Positions 47,685 to 57,754 of a DNA stretch of 64,000 nucleotides are shown here, in pieces. The position numbers were made by a program, and so were the translations under genes. Under the pieces are notes generated by a model. The model had not been told where the DNA came from. It saw only the letters and a program-made list of their open reading frames with translations, and ran no database searches. Within the stretch, counting starts at the first letter, position 1. Each line of letters opens with the position of its first letter. The stretch comes from Streptomyces sp. ACA25 (lineage in GTDB: Bacteria; Actinomycetota; Actinomycetes; Streptomycetales; Streptomycetaceae), in the NCBI RefSeq assembly GCF_028200735.1, contig NZ_JAQKPV010000006.1:1-64000 (forward strand), read 5' to 3'.

Positions 47685-48533
47685 TCACCCCGGCGGGCCG
47701 GCCGGGCCTCCGACGGTGACGTGGTCGATCAGGTGCTCCACCGGTCCGAGCAGGTCCGGCTGCAGATCGCGGTAGCTGTGCACGCAGCCGAGGATGCGCT
47801 GCCAGGCAGCACCGGTGCGGTCGGGCCAGCCCAGCGCCCGGCAGACGCCCGTCTTCCAGTCCTGCCCGCGGGGGACCTGCGGCCAGCCCTGGATACCGAC
47901 GGAGGAGGGCTTCACCGCCTCCCAGATGTCGATGTACGTGTGACCGACCACCAGGACGTCCGGGCCGGTTACCCGCTCGGCGATGCGGGACTCCTTGGAG
48001 CCGGGTACCAGGTGGTCGACAAGCACCCCGAGCCGGGCGTCCGGCCGGGGAGCGAAGGCCCGCACGATGTCCGGCAGGTCGTCGATGCCCTCCAGGTACT
48101 CGACGACGACACCCTCGATGCGCAGGTCGTCCCCCCAGACCTTCTCGACCAGCTCCGCGTCGTGTTTGCCCTCGACATAGATCCGGCCCGCGCGGGCCAC
48201 CCTGGCACGGGCCCCGGGCACGGCCACCGAGCCGGACGCGGTGCGGGCGGGGCGGCCCGGCTGCCGGGACCGGGGGAGGGGGCGGACGAGGGTGACGGGC
48301 TTGCCCTCCAGCAGAAAGCCGCGCGGCTCCATCGGGAAGACCCGGTGCTTGCCGAAGCGGTCCTCCAGGGTGACGGTGGGCCCCTGAGCGGTCTTCTCAC
48401 AGCGCACCACCGCACCGCAGAAACCGGTGGCCACCTCCTCCACCACCAGGTCCGGCTCGGCCGGAACCTCCGGGGCGGAGGTCCGCTTCTTCCAGGGCGG
48501 GGTCAGATCGGGGCCGTACTGTCTGCTGCGCAC
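47685..48533 (-). CDS. DUF3097 family protein
   Basis: A 282-residue actinobacterial protein. The start RSRQYGPDLTPPWKK and the block GFCGAVVRCEKTAQGPTVTL, then FGKHRVFPMEPRGFLLEGKP, are the family signature. A later IYVEGKHDAELVEKVWGDDL resembles a TOPRIM-like start. Function is not established; nucleic-acid metabolism is a guess. GTG 48533 is taken from family start position; the open frame upstream overlaps the next gene. Confidence 0.88.
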   Translation of the reverse strand: MRSRQYGPDLTPPWKKRTSAPEVPAEPDLVVEEVATGFCGAVVRCEKTAQGPTVTLEDRFGKHRVFPMEPRGFLLEGKPVTLVRPLPRSRQPGRPARTASGSVAVPGARARVARAGRIYVEGKHDAELVEKVWGDDLRIEGVVVEYLEGIDDLPDIVRAFAPRPDARLGVLVDHLVPGSKESRIAERVTGPDVLVVGHTYIDIWEAVKPSSVGIQGWPQVPRGQDWKTGVCRALGWPDRTGAAWQRILGCVHSYRDLQPDLLGPVEHLIDHVTVGGPAGPPG

Positions 48534-48564
48534 CCGGCAGAGGATATGAAGAAATCCCCTCGTG

Positions 48565-49284
48565 TCACGTCGCCACGCCGTACCGGCCGGCCAGCATGTC
48601 CCGCTGCGCCCGGACGAACGCCGCGTCCACCACGGCGCCGTGGCCGGGGACGTAGCGGGCGTGCTCGCCGCCGAGGGCGAGCAGCCGGTCCAGGGCGCCC
48701 GGCCACCAGGCGGGCTGGGCGTCGGGCCCGGCCTGTGGCTCTCCGGACTCCTCCACCAGATCGCCGCAGAACACGACGTCCGGCCCTTCCCGCCCGCCCG
48801 GCACCAGCACGACGAGGTCGTGCGCGGTGTGGCCGGGACCGACATTCGCCACGACGGCCGTCCGGCCGCCCAGGTCCACCAGCATGTCGCCGGACACCTC
48901 GTGCTGCGGCCGGTGCAGGACGTCGGCCGCCTCCTCGCTCTCCGCACGGCCGGCGCCGTGCCGGACGGCGTCCTCCGTCAGCGTCTCCCGTACGCCGTGA
49001 TCCAGGAGTTCGCCGAAGCCGGCCGCCGCGTACATCTCGGTGCCGGCGAAGGCGCCGCTGCCCAGCGCGTGGTCGAAGTGCGGATGGGTGATCACGACGT
49101 GGCTCACCGGCTGCCCGAACCGGCCGGTCAGCTCCCGGCGGAGCTCCGCACCGGTGCGCAGCGAGGCTCCGGTGTCCACGACGAGGAGCCCGTGGTGCCC
49201 GGCCACCGCTCCGACCGTCTCGTCCCACCCCGGCAGCCGTCGTCGGACGACTCCCGGCGCAAGCTCTTCCCAGGTGCTCTCCAT
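48565..49284 (-). CDS. MBL-fold metallohydrolase
   Basis: A 239-residue metallo-beta-lactamase-fold hydrolase. Metal motif THPHFDHALG, then NVGPGHTAHDLVVLVPGG, VVFCGDLVEESGEP and VPGHGAVVDAAF, giving a complete set of ligands. The substrate is unknown; a glyoxalase II-like thioester or lactone is possible. It is divergent from hrcA. Confidence 0.9.
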   Translation of the reverse strand: MESTWEELAPGVVRRRLPGWDETVGAVAGHHGLLVVDTGASLRTGAELRRELTGRFGQPVSHVVITHPHFDHALGSGAFAGTEMYAAAGFGELLDHGVRETLTEDAVRHGAGRAESEEAADVLHRPQHEVSGDMLVDLGGRTAVVANVGPGHTAHDLVVLVPGGREGPDVVFCGDLVEESGEPQAGPDAQPAWWPGALDRLLALGGEHARYVPGHGAVVDAAFVRAQRDMLAGRYGVAT

Positions 49285-49380
49285 ACTGAGACGTTAGTCC
49301 CCTGGGCCGGAGAGCGGGATCCGTACCGACGACGTGCCTTACCCCGCCTTGCTACCCGGCCGTACACTGGAGCAGGATTG

Positions 49381-49407
49381 CTGGCACTCGCCGATCGGGA
49401 GTGCCAG
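49381..49407 (+). promoter_or_regulatory. CIRCE operator
   Basis: CTGGCACTC (49381-49389), a 9-nt spacer, GAGTGCCAG (49399-49407): a perfect CIRCE inverted repeat, 40 nt before hrcA. HrcA should bind it and repress its own operon. TACACT at 49363-49368 is a plausible -10 box just upstream. Confidence 0.95.
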
Positions 49408-49447
49408 GAGACGAGCCGGAAGCGACGGCCGGACGGGAGGTGCGCGG

Positions 49448-50464
49448 GTGCTGAGCGAACGCAGGCTCGAGGTCTTGCGGGCGATCGTCCAGGACTACGT
49501 GGGCACCCAGGAGCCGGTGGGCTCCAAGGCACTCACCGAGCGCCACAACCTTCAGGTGTCCCCTGCCACGGTGCGCAACGACATGGCCGCGCTGGAGGAG
49601 GACGGGTACATCGCCCAGCCGCACACCAGCGCCGGGCGGGTGCCGACGGACAAGGGCTACCGGCTCTTCGTCGACAAGCTGGCCGGTGTCAAGCCGCTGT
49701 CCTCGCCGGAACGCCGGGCCATCCAGAACTTTCTGGGCGGGGCGGTCGACCTCGACGACGTGGTCGGGCGCACCGTCCGGCTGCTGGCGCAGCTGACCCG
49801 GCAGGTCGCGGTCGTGCAGTACCCCTCGCTGACCCGGTCCACGGTGCGGCATGTGGAGCTGCTTTCCCTGGCCCCGGCCCGGCTGATGCTGGTGCTGATC
49901 ACGGACACCGGCCGCGTCGAGCAGCGGATGATCGACTGCCCGGTGCCGTTCGGAGATGCTTCCGTCGCCGACCTGCGGGCCCGGCTGAACAGCCGGATCG
50001 CGGGCCGGCGCTTCGCCGAGGTGCCGCAGCTGGTGGAGAATCTGGCCGATGCCTTCGAGGGGGACGAGCGCGGCACGGTGCGTACCGTGCTGTCCACGCT
50101 GCTGGAGACCCTGGTCGAGGAGACCGAGGAGCGCTTGATGATCGGCGGTACCGCCAACCTCACGCGTTTCGGCCACGACTTCCCGCTCACCATCCGCCCC
50201 GTGCTGGAGGCGCTGGAGGAGCAGGTGGTGCTGCTGAAGTTGCTGGGAGAGGCGACGGACTCGGGCATGACCGTCCGCATCGGGCATGAGAATGCCCATG
50301 AGGGCCTGACGTCCACATCGGTTGTCGCCGTCGGCTACGGTTCAGGTGACGAGGCGGTCGCGAAGCTCGGTGTGGTCGGACCGACCAGGATGGACTACCC
50401 CGGAACGATGGGAGCGGTACGCGCGGTGGCACGGTACGTCGGACAGATCCTCGCGGAGAAATAA
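49448..50464 (+). CDS. hrcA: Heat-inducible transcriptional repressor HrcA
   Basis: A 338-residue repressor of class I heat-shock genes. The winged-helix N-terminus includes [38 protein letters not shown] and [19 protein letters not shown]. The C-terminal domain ends [23 protein letters not shown] 49448 follows GGGAGG by 8 nt. It is autoregulated through the CIRCE element and forms an operon with dnaJ, whose start abuts its stop. Confidence 0.98.
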   Translation: MLSERRLEVLRAIVQDYVGTQEPVGSKALTERHNLQVSPATVRNDMAALEEDGYIAQPHTSAGRVPTDKGYRLFVDKLAGVKPLSSPERRAIQNFLGGAVDLDDVVGRTVRLLAQLTRQVAVVQYPSLTRSTVRHVELLSLAPARLMLVLITDTGRVEQRMIDCPVPFGDASVADLRARLNSRIAGRRFAEVPQLVENLADAFEGDERGTVRTVLSTLLETLVEETEERLMIGGTANLTRFGHDFPLTIRPVLEALEEQVVLLKLLGEATDSGMTVRIGHENAHEGLTSTSVVAVGYGSGDEAVAKLGVVGPTRMDYPGTMGAVRAVARYVGQILAEK

Positions 50465-51595
50465 GTGGCGACGGACTATTATTCCGTCCTGGGCGTGCAG
50501 CGCGACGCATCGCAGGACGAGATCAAGAAGGCCTTCCGCAGGCTGGCGCGGGAGCTGCACCCGGACATCAATCCGGATCCGAAGACCCAGGAGCGGTTCA
50601 AGGAGATCAACACCGCTTACGAGGTGCTCTCCGATCCGCAGAAGAAGCAGATGTACGACCTCGGCGGCGACCCGATGGGCGGGGCGGCCGGTGCGGGTGC
50701 CGGGTTCGGCGGTGGTTTCGGGAACTTCTCCGACATCATGGACGCCTTCTTCGGGACCGCCTCGCAGCGCGGCCCGAAGTCGCGCACCCGGCGCGGTCAG
50801 GATGCCCTGATCCGGCTCGACATCGAGCTCAGCGAGGCGGCCTTCGGCACCACGAAGGAGATCCAGGTCGACACCGCCACCGTGTGCAACTCGTGCAACG
50901 GTGAGGGGGCGGCGCCCGGTACCTCCGCGCAGACGTGTGACATGTGCCGCGGCCGGGGAGAGGTCTCCCAGGTCACCCGCTCGTTCCTGGGGCAGGTCAT
51001 GACCTCGCGGCCGTGTCCGCAGTGCCAGGGGTTCGGCACCGTGGTGCCGACTCCGTGCCCCGACTGCGCCGGTGACGGCCGGGTCCGCTCCCGGCGGAAC
51101 CTGACCGTGAAGATTCCGGCGGGTGTCGACAACGGCACCCGGATCCAGCTGGCGGGCGAGGGGGAGGTCGGCCCCGGTGGCGGCCCGGCCGGCGACCTCT
51201 ACGTGGAGATCCGGGAGACCCCGCACTCGACGTTCCAGCGGCGCGGTGACGACCTGCACTGCACGGTCACCGTGCCGATGACGGCCGCCGCGCTGGGCAC
51301 CAAGGTGCCGCTGGACACCCTGGACGGAGTCGAGGAGATCGACATCAGGCCCGGGACCCAGTCCGGCCAGTCGATCCCGCTGCACGGCCGAGGCGTCACC
51401 CACCTGCGCGGCAACGGCCGCGGGGACCTGGTCGTGCACGTCGAGGTGCAGACGCCGAGCAAGCTGGACGCGGAGCAGGAGGAGCTCATGCGCAAGCTGG
51501 CCGAGCTGCGCGGCGAGGAAGGGCCGATGGGTCAGTTCCAGCCGGGCCAGCAAGGGCTGTTCTCGCGCCTGAAGGACGCGTTCAACGGCCGGTGA
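50465..51595 (+). CDS. dnaJ: Molecular chaperone DnaJ
   Basis: A 376-residue type I J-protein, Hsp70 cochaperone. The J domain has the HPD motif ([12 protein letters not shown]), then a Gly-rich linker and four zinc repeats [24 protein letters not shown] and CPDCAGDG, and the C-terminal substrate domains. GTG 50465 follows the hrcA stop with no gap. This is the second, hrcA-linked dnaJ of Streptomyces rather than the dnaK-operon copy (inference from linkage). Confidence 0.97.
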   Translation: MATDYYSVLGVQRDASQDEIKKAFRRLARELHPDINPDPKTQERFKEINTAYEVLSDPQKKQMYDLGGDPMGGAAGAGAGFGGGFGNFSDIMDAFFGTASQRGPKSRTRRGQDALIRLDIELSEAAFGTTKEIQVDTATVCNSCNGEGAAPGTSAQTCDMCRGRGEVSQVTRSFLGQVMTSRPCPQCQGFGTVVPTPCPDCAGDGRVRSRRNLTVKIPAGVDNGTRIQLAGEGEVGPGGGPAGDLYVEIRETPHSTFQRRGDDLHCTVTVPMTAAALGTKVPLDTLDGVEEIDIRPGTQSGQSIPLHGRGVTHLRGNGRGDLVVHVEVQTPSKLDAEQEELMRKLAELRGEEGPMGQFQPGQQGLFSRLKDAFNGR

Positions 51596-51635
51596 CCGTA
51601 CACCTGGTGGCTGCCGCGCCGTTCGGGGGGCAGCG

Positions 51636-52382
51636 GTGACCGCACCGGTCTTCGTGCATGCCGGGGTGGCCGGCTTCCGGGCCGGCGGGCAGTACTGGCT
51701 CGACGGGCCGGAAGGCCGGCACGCGGTGACCGTGAAGCGGCTGCGGGCCGGTGAGGCGGTGGTGCTCACCGACGGTGCGGGCAGCGGCGCGGACGGCACG
51801 GTGGCGGACAGCGCGGGCAAGGACCGGCTGCTGGTCGAGGTCAGCGCCGTCCGGCACGAACCGCCGGCCCGTCCCTCTCTCACGGTGGTCCAGGCCCTCC
51901 CCAAGGGGGACCGCGGTGAGTTGGCCGTGGAGCTGATGACCGAGACCGGAGTGGACGTCGTGGTGCCCTGGGACGCAGCCCGCTGCGTCACCCGCTGGAA
52001 GGGTGAGCGACGCGCGAAGGCGCTGGCGAAGTGGCGGACCACCGCCCGTGAGGCCGGCAAGCAGTCCCGGCGGCTGCGCTTCCCCGAGGTCACCGGGCAG
52101 GCGAGCACCGGCGAGGTGTGCGAGCTGCTGGCGGGTGCGGCGTTCGCCGCGGTGCTGCACGAGGCGGGCAGCACCCCGCTGGCCACCGCCGAGCTGCCCC
52201 GGGAGGGCGGGATCGTCCTGGTGGTCGGCCCCGAGGGCGGGGTGTCCGAGGAAGAGCTGGCCGCTTTCGCCGAGGCTGGGGCCCGGCCGTACCGGCTGGG
52301 CCCCAGCGTGCTGCGGACCTCGACGGCGGGGACGGCCGGTGCGGCCGTCCTGCTGGCCCGCACCGGCCGCTGGGGCCGGTGA
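51636..52382 (+). CDS. rsmE: 16S rRNA (uracil1498-N3)-methyltransferase
   Basis: A 248-residue SPOUT-family methyltransferase modifying U1498 of 16S rRNA. Seen: GRHAVTVKRLRAGEAVVLTD at the N-terminal PUA-like part, ALPKGDRGELAVELMTETGV, and the SAM knot VLVVGPEGGVSEEELAAF and LRTSTAGTAGAAVLL. Co-oriented with dnaJ, 40 nt downstream. Confidence 0.95.
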   Translation: MTAPVFVHAGVAGFRAGGQYWLDGPEGRHAVTVKRLRAGEAVVLTDGAGSGADGTVADSAGKDRLLVEVSAVRHEPPARPSLTVVQALPKGDRGELAVELMTETGVDVVVPWDAARCVTRWKGERRAKALAKWRTTAREAGKQSRRLRFPEVTGQASTGEVCELLAGAAFAAVLHEAGSTPLATAELPREGGIVLVVGPEGGVSEEELAAFAEAGARPYRLGPSVLRTSTAGTAGAAVLLARTGRWGR

Positions 52383-52449
52383 CACTTCGGCCGGGGTCGC
52401 GGGGGCGAACCCTGGCCGAGGCGGCGCTGTCCGGCCGGCCTGGCCCCGG

Positions 52450-52602
52450 TCAGCGCCGCATGCCGCCGTCCGGTGGCGCGGTCTCCACGCCCGGCGGTTC
52501 CGGCTCGTCCGGGTGCCGTCGCAGCATGACGATGGCCGCGGCGAGACCGCCCCAGACAATGGTGATGGCGATGATCATCATGATCACTGCGCCTCCCGAC
52601 AT
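52450..52602 (-). CDS. metS: MetS-type small subunit of NSS transporter (50 aa)
   Basis: A 50-residue protein: MSGGAVIMMIIAITIVWGG and LAAAIVMLRRHPDEPEPPG, one membrane helix with a short acidic tail. In Corynebacterium the similar MetS is needed with MetP for methionine/alanine import. Its ATG shares one base with the transporter stop (TGATG), and AAGGAG lies 6 nt upstream, inside the transporter gene. The short length makes it easy to miss in annotation. Confidence 0.88.
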   Translation of the reverse strand: MSGGAVIMMIIAITIVWGGLAAAIVMLRRHPDEPEPPGVETAPPDGGMRR

Positions 52603-54155
52603 CAGCGGCTCCTTCCCTCACTGGTACCGGACTTCCCTGCGACGCCCGGGTCGTTGCCCCGCTTCCGGGGGAGCAGAGCGAGGAGGATGCCGAGCACCAG
52701 AGCGCCGATGGCGACGCCCCATCCCGCGTACAGCAGGAACGAGGTCGGGTATTCCTCGTAGTTCTCGGTGAGCTCCGTCCACAGGCTGTCGATCATCATC
52801 CAGCCCAGCACGAGCGGGGTGATGATCGCCAGGCACAGCCGCCACCACTTGCCGAGCATGACCGCGGAGGTGGCGTCGGCGTTCTCCTGCAGGGACGGCA
52901 GCCGTCGCAGGATCCAGGAGATGGTGATGACGATGACCAGGGCGGCCAGGGCGATGCCGTACTGGTTGATGAAGTGGTCGGCCGCGTCCAGGAAGTACAG
53001 CCCGCCGTCGGTGGAGAACAGCAGGACGGACACCAGGCCGACCGCGCCGCCGACCCCCAGCACGGTCGGGAGCCGGCCCAGCCCGGTGCGGTCCTGCACC
53101 GAGGAGACGACCACCTGCACGATGCTGATCAGCGAGGACAACCCGGCGACCACCAGCGAGCTGAAGAACAGCACACCGAAGAAGGTGCCGAGCGGCATCT
53201 CGGAGATGATCTGCGGGAAGGCGATGAACGCCAGGCCCAGCCCGGAGGTCGCGACCTCGTCGACGGCGATGTCCGCCTGCAGTGCCATGAAGCCCAGCGT
53301 CGCGAAGACGCCGATGCCCGCCAGGATCTCGAAGGAGCTGTTGGCGAAACCGGCGACCAGGGCGGAGCCGGTCAGGTCGGCGCGGCGGCGCAGATACGAG
53401 GCGTAGGTGATCATGATGCCGAAGCCGATGGACAGCGAGAAGAAGATCTGCCCGTAGGCCGCCACCCAGACACTGCCGACGGTGAGCGCGTCCCAGTCCG
53501 GCCGGAAGAAGGCGTCGAGGCCGATGTCCGCGCCCTCCAGGGTCAGCGCACGCACCACCAGGATCAGGAAGAACAGGACCAGCAGAGGGATGAAGATCTT
53601 GTTCGCCCGTTCGATGCCGCGCCGGACGCCGAACACCAGAATCGCCAGCACCACCAGCCATACCGCGATCAGCGGCCAGGCCACCCCCGGCACGAAAGCG
53701 GTGACCGTCCCGGGCTCGTCGGAGAGCTGCAGGAAGTCCTCGAAGAGGAAGGTGTCCGGGTCGTCGCCCCAGGTCTGCCCGACGGAGAACCCGACATAGC
53801 GCACCGCCCAGGCGAGAATGACGGCGTAATAGGTGGCGATGACGAAGCAGATGACGACCTGCCACCAGCCGATGAACTCGGCCGGCCGGGCCAGCTGACG
53901 GAAGGCGGCCGGCGGTGAGGCGCGGTACTTGCGGCCGACCGTGTACTCGAGAATGAGCAGGGGAATGCCCGCGGTCAGCAGGGCGATGAGATACGGCAGG
54001 AGAAACGCGCCACCGCCGTTCTCGTAGGTGATGGCCGGGAAGCGCCAGATGTTGCCAAGACCGATGGCGGACCCGATCGCGGCCAGCAGGAAGCCTGCTC
54101 TGGTGGCCCACTGTTCTCGGGGCAGTGTCCACCGATCTTGGGGCAAGTGGGACAT
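52602..54155 (-). CDS. Sodium-dependent NSS transporter, MetP-like
   Basis: A 517-residue protein with about 12 membrane segments. The NSS signature is GFLLAAIGSAIGLGNIWRFP, followed by YENGGGAFLLPYL in the unwound helix 1 region; FFSLSIGFGIMITYASYL is also typical. It imports amino acids with sodium. The linked MetS-type subunit suggests methionine or alanine as substrate. The start is ATG 54155. Confidence 0.93.
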   Translation of the reverse strand: MSHLPQDRWTLPREQWATRAGFLLAAIGSAIGLGNIWRFPAITYENGGGAFLLPYLIALLTAGIPLLILEYTVGRKYRASPPAAFRQLARPAEFIGWWQVVICFVIATYYAVILAWAVRYVGFSVGQTWGDDPDTFLFEDFLQLSDEPGTVTAFVPGVAWPLIAVWLVVLAILVFGVRRGIERANKIFIPLLVLFFLILVVRALTLEGADIGLDAFFRPDWDALTVGSVWVAAYGQIFFSLSIGFGIMITYASYLRRRADLTGSALVAGFANSSFEILAGIGVFATLGFMALQADIAVDEVATSGLGLAFIAFPQIISEMPLGTFFGVLFFSSLVVAGLSSLISIVQVVVSSVQDRTGLGRLPTVLGVGGAVGLVSVLLFSTDGGLYFLDAADHFINQYGIALAALVIVITISWILRRLPSLQENADATSAVMLGKWWRLCLAIITPLVLGWMMIDSLWTELTENYEEYPTSFLLYAGWGVAIGALVLGILLALLPRKRGNDPGVAGKSGTSEGRSR

Positions 54156-54400
54156 GGGCGGAGTCCTTTATCGTCCACTGTATGGCTTTTGCACGGTAGC
54201 AGTGGAACCCCGTGACGGCCTTTCAGGCGCGTCGGAACGGGTAAGGGCTGCCTCGCCGGGAACCCGCCGGCCCGCCAGCACGGACCGGCCGGAGAACAGC
54301 CCCGCGGACCCGGAATGTGCGGCGGGCCCGGCGCACCGGGAGGCAACCCCTGCGGGGAATGGCCTTCCGCCAACCCTGCCCGGCTCCTAGGGTTCCTGGA

Positions 54401-57400
54401 GTGAAACGACCTTCCTATCTTCGATTCCCGCACGTACAGGGTGACCTGATCACTTTCACCGCCGAGGACGACGTCTGGGTTGCGCAGCTGGACGGGGGCC
54501 GGGCCTGGCGGGTCAGCGCCGACCGCGCCCCGGTCAGCCACCCGCGGCTCTCCCCGGACGGCACCCAGGTGGCCTGGGGCTCCACCCGCGACGGAGCACC
54601 GGAGGTGCACGTGGCCCCGGTGGACGGCGGGTCCGCCCGCCGGCTGACGTACTGGGGCAACGGCGAGACCGGCGTGCGCGGCTGGCTTCCGGCCGGCCCC
54701 GGAGGCGGCGACCCGGAGGTGCTGGCGATCAGCCCGCACGGGCAGCCGTCGCCGCGCGACACCTGGGCGCATGCGGTGCCGCTGGACGGCGGACCCGCCC
54801 GCCTCCTCCCGTACGGCCCCGTCAGCAGCGCAGCCCACGGCCCCGAGGAAGCCGTCCTGCTGCTGTCCGCGGGGCAGAGCCGTGGCCGGGACGCGGCCCG
54901 CTGGAAGCGATACCGCGGCGGCACCGCGGGCAAGCTGTGGATCGACCGCACGGGTGACGGCACGTTCACCCGGGTGCACACCGGCCTCGACGGCAACCTG
55001 GAATGCCCGATGTGGGTCCAGGACCGTATCGCCTTCCTCTCCGACCACGAGGGCACCGGCGCGGTGTACTCCTCGCTGCCCGACGGCTCCGATCTGCGCC
55101 GGCACAGCCCACTGGGCGGCGGATACGCACGGCAGGCCACCACCGACGGCGAACGCGTCGTCCACACCTGCCGCGGCGAGCTGTGGATCCTGGACAGCCT
55201 GGCCGACGACCAGCCGCGGCGGCTCGACATCCGGGTGCCCGGGCCGCGCACCGACCGGCAGCCGCGGCCGGTGCCGGCCGCTGACCGGCTGGGCGCGGCG
55301 GTCCCCGACCACACCGGACGCGGCAGCGCGGTGGAGACCCGCGGAACACTGCACTGGGTCACCCACCGGGACGGCCCGGCACGTACCCTGTCCGCCGATC
55401 CCGGGGTGCGGATCAGGCTCCCCAGGGTGTTCCGCACCGACGGCGTCGACCAGGTGCTGTGGGTCACCGATGCGCGTGGCGACGACGCCCTCTCCCTCCG
55501 CACCGTGACCCCCGCCCCCGGTGAACCCGCCCCGCGCCTGATCGCGGCCGGGCAGCTGGGCCGGGTGCACGACCTTCAGGTCTCACCCGACGGCCGCTGG
55601 GCAGCCGTCGCCTCGCACGACGGCCGGGTCCTGCTGGTGCGGCTGGCCGGAGGGGAGCTGCACGAGCTGGACCGCAGCGAGTTCGGTGATGCCGACGGCC
55701 TGACCTTTTCCCCGGACTCCCGCTGGCTCGCCTGGTCGCATCCGGGCACCCGCCCCCTGCGCCAGCTCCGGATCGCCGACCTGGAGACCCGGACCGTCAC
55801 CGATGCCACACCGCTGCGCTTCCAGGACTTCTCGCCCGCCTTCACCAGGGACGGGAAGCACCTGGCGTTCCTCTCGGAGCGGACCTTCGACCCCGTCTAC
55901 GACGTCCACGTCTTCGACCTGTCCTTCCCCGCGGCCTGCCGTCCGTACCTGCTGACGCTGGCGGCGGAGACCCCCTCCCCGTTCGGGCCCCAGCTGCTCG
56001 GCAGGCCGGTGGACGGTGAGCCGGGCGGCGACAGCGCCGAGGGGGCCGCAGGCGGGAAGAGCGGCGGCAACGGTGAGAAGCCCGCCCCGGTGACCCGGGT
56101 GGACCGAGAAGGTCTGGGCGACCGCATCGTGCCGTTCCCGGTCGATGCCGGCCGCTACAGCGGCCTGCGTTCCTACGCCGACGGGGTGCTCTGGCTGCAC
56201 CACCCGGTGAGCGGAAGCCTCGGCAGCTCCGTCGCCGCCCCCGGTGAGGGCGGTGTGAGCACCTCGCTGGAGCGTTACGACCTGGTCCGGCTCCGGGCGG
56301 GCACGCCGGCCAAGAAGGCCCACGACTACGCGGTCACGGGAGACGGCAAACAGATTCTGCTGCGGGCCGATGACACCCTGCGGCTGGTGCCCGCCGACGC
56401 CGACAAGCCCGGCGAGCACGACGAGCGCACCGTCACCGTCGACCTGTCCCGCATCCGGCTCACCGTCGACCCCACGGCCGAATGGCAGCAGATGTACGCC
56501 GAGCTGGGCCGGCTGATGCGGGACAACTTCTGGCGGGCCGACCTGGGCGGCGTGGACTGGGACGGGGTGCTGGAGAGCTACCGTCCGGTCCTGGACCGGG
56601 TGGCCACCCACGACGACCTGACGGATCTGTTCTGGGAGGTGCACGGGGAGCTGGGCACCTCGCACGCCTACATCATGCCCCCGGGCGGCGGCGGCTCCGC
56701 GGACCGGCGGCAGGGGCTGCTCGGGGCCGACCTGTCCCGCCACAAGGACGGTCACTGGCGTGTCGACCGGATACTGCCCTCGGAGACGTCGGACCCGGAG
56801 GCCCGCTCACCCCTGGCCGCTCCCGGCGTCGCGATCCGGCCCGGGGACGCGATCGTGGCGGTGGACGGCGACCCCGTGGACCCGGTCACCGGCCCGGCAC
56901 CGCTGCTGGCGGGCGCGGCCGACAAGCCCGTCGAGCTGACGGTGCTGCCGGCCGCCGGGGACACCCCCCGGCACGTGGTCGTCGTGCCGCTGGACGACGA
57001 GGAGCAGCTGCGCTACCACGCGTGGGTCGCGGAACGCCGGGAGGTCGTGCACGAGCGGTCCGGCGGGCGGCTCGGTTACCTGCACATCCCGGACATGGTC
57101 AGCAGCGGCTGGGCGCAGCTGCACCGTGATCTGCGGACCGAGGTGGCCCGGGAGGGCCTGGTGGTCGACGTGCGCGGGAACCGCGGCGGGCACACCTCGC
57201 AGCTGGTTCTGGAGAAGCTGACGCGCCGCATCATCGGCTGGGACCTGATCCGGGGGGAGCGGCCGGAGAGCTATCCGTCGGACGCACCGCGCGGGCCGAT
57301 CGTGGCGCTCGCCAACGAGTTCTCCGGCTCCGACGGGGACATGGTCACCGCGGCGATCAGGACGCTGGGCATCGGCCCGGTGGTCGGCACCCGCACCTGG

Positions 57401-57658
57401 GGCGGCGTCATCGGCATCGACATGCGGTACGAGCTGGTCGACGGTACCGGCGTCACCCAGCCCAAGTTCGCGATCTGGCTGAAGAACTTCGGCTGGGACG
57501 TGGAGAACTACGGTGTGGAGCCGGACGTGGAGGTGCCGATCGCGCCGCAGGACTGGGCCGCGGGACGGGACCCGCAGCTGGACGAGGCGGTCCGGCTCGC
57601 CATCGAGGCGCTGACGGCCACCCCGGCCGTCACCCCTCCCGGGCTGCCCCCGCTGTAA
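54401..57658 (+). CDS. Tricorn protease homologue (S41 family)
   Basis: A 1085-residue protein close in length to Thermoplasma tricorn. An N-terminal beta-propeller has WD-like repeats (LRFPHVQGDLITFTAEDDVW, FSPDSRWLAWSHPG), then a second propeller-like part, a PDZ domain (about 800-880) and a C-terminal S41 protease core. Candidate catalytic residues: Ser754-His755 (GTSHAYI) and Ser977-Asp978 (EFSGSDGDM). It trims peptides from the proteasome; actinomycetes have 20S proteasomes. A TAGGGT box just before the GTG suggests a very short leader. Confidence 0.94.
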   Translation: MKRPSYLRFPHVQGDLITFTAEDDVWVAQLDGGRAWRVSADRAPVSHPRLSPDGTQVAWGSTRDGAPEVHVAPVDGGSARRLTYWGNGETGVRGWLPAGPGGGDPEVLAISPHGQPSPRDTWAHAVPLDGGPARLLPYGPVSSAAHGPEEAVLLLSAGQSRGRDAARWKRYRGGTAGKLWIDRTGDGTFTRVHTGLDGNLECPMWVQDRIAFLSDHEGTGAVYSSLPDGSDLRRHSPLGGGYARQATTDGERVVHTCRGELWILDSLADDQPRRLDIRVPGPRTDRQPRPVPAADRLGAAVPDHTGRGSAVETRGTLHWVTHRDGPARTLSADPGVRIRLPRVFRTDGVDQVLWVTDARGDDALSLRTVTPAPGEPAPRLIAAGQLGRVHDLQVSPDGRWAAVASHDGRVLLVRLAGGELHELDRSEFGDADGLTFSPDSRWLAWSHPGTRPLRQLRIADLETRTVTDATPLRFQDFSPAFTRDGKHLAFLSERTFDPVYDVHVFDLSFPAACRPYLLTLAAETPSPFGPQLLGRPVDGEPGGDSAEGAAGGKSGGNGEKPAPVTRVDREGLGDRIVPFPVDAGRYSGLRSYADGVLWLHHPVSGSLGSSVAAPGEGGVSTSLERYDLVRLRAGTPAKKAHDYAVTGDGKQILLRADDTLRLVPADADKPGEHDERTVTVDLSRIRLTVDPTAEWQQMYAELGRLMRDNFWRADLGGVDWDGVLESYRPVLDRVATHDDLTDLFWEVHGELGTSHAYIMPPGGGGSADRRQGLLGADLSRHKDGHWRVDRILPSETSDPEARSPLAAPGVAIRPGDAIVAVDGDPVDPVTGPAPLLAGAADKPVELTVLPAAGDTPRHVVVVPLDDEEQLRYHAWVAERREVVHERSGGRLGYLHIPDMVSSGWAQLHRDLRTEVAREGLVVDVRGNRGGHTSQLVLEKLTRRIIGWDLIRGERPESYPSDAPRGPIVALANEFSGSDGDMVTAAIRTLGIGPVVGTRTWGGVIGIDMRYELVDGTGVTQPKFAIWLKNFGWDVENYGVEPDVEVPIAPQDWAAGRDPQLDEAVRLAIEALTATPAVTPPGLPPL

Positions 57659-57676
57659 CGGCTGCCCGGCAGTCGC

Positions 57677-57706
57677 GCCCCGCCGGGACCCGGATCCCGG
57701 CGGGGC
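57677..57706. terminator. Bidirectional terminator between tricorn and HTTM genes
   Basis: GCCCCGCCGGGA (57677-57688) pairs with TCCCGGCGGGGC (57695-57706), twelve perfect pairs with a 6-nt loop, between two convergent genes. Confidence 0.75.
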
Positions 57707-57754
57707 CCGAATCCCGCCGGGGCGCGCAGGCCGGTCCTGCGGGGCCCGGGGCTG

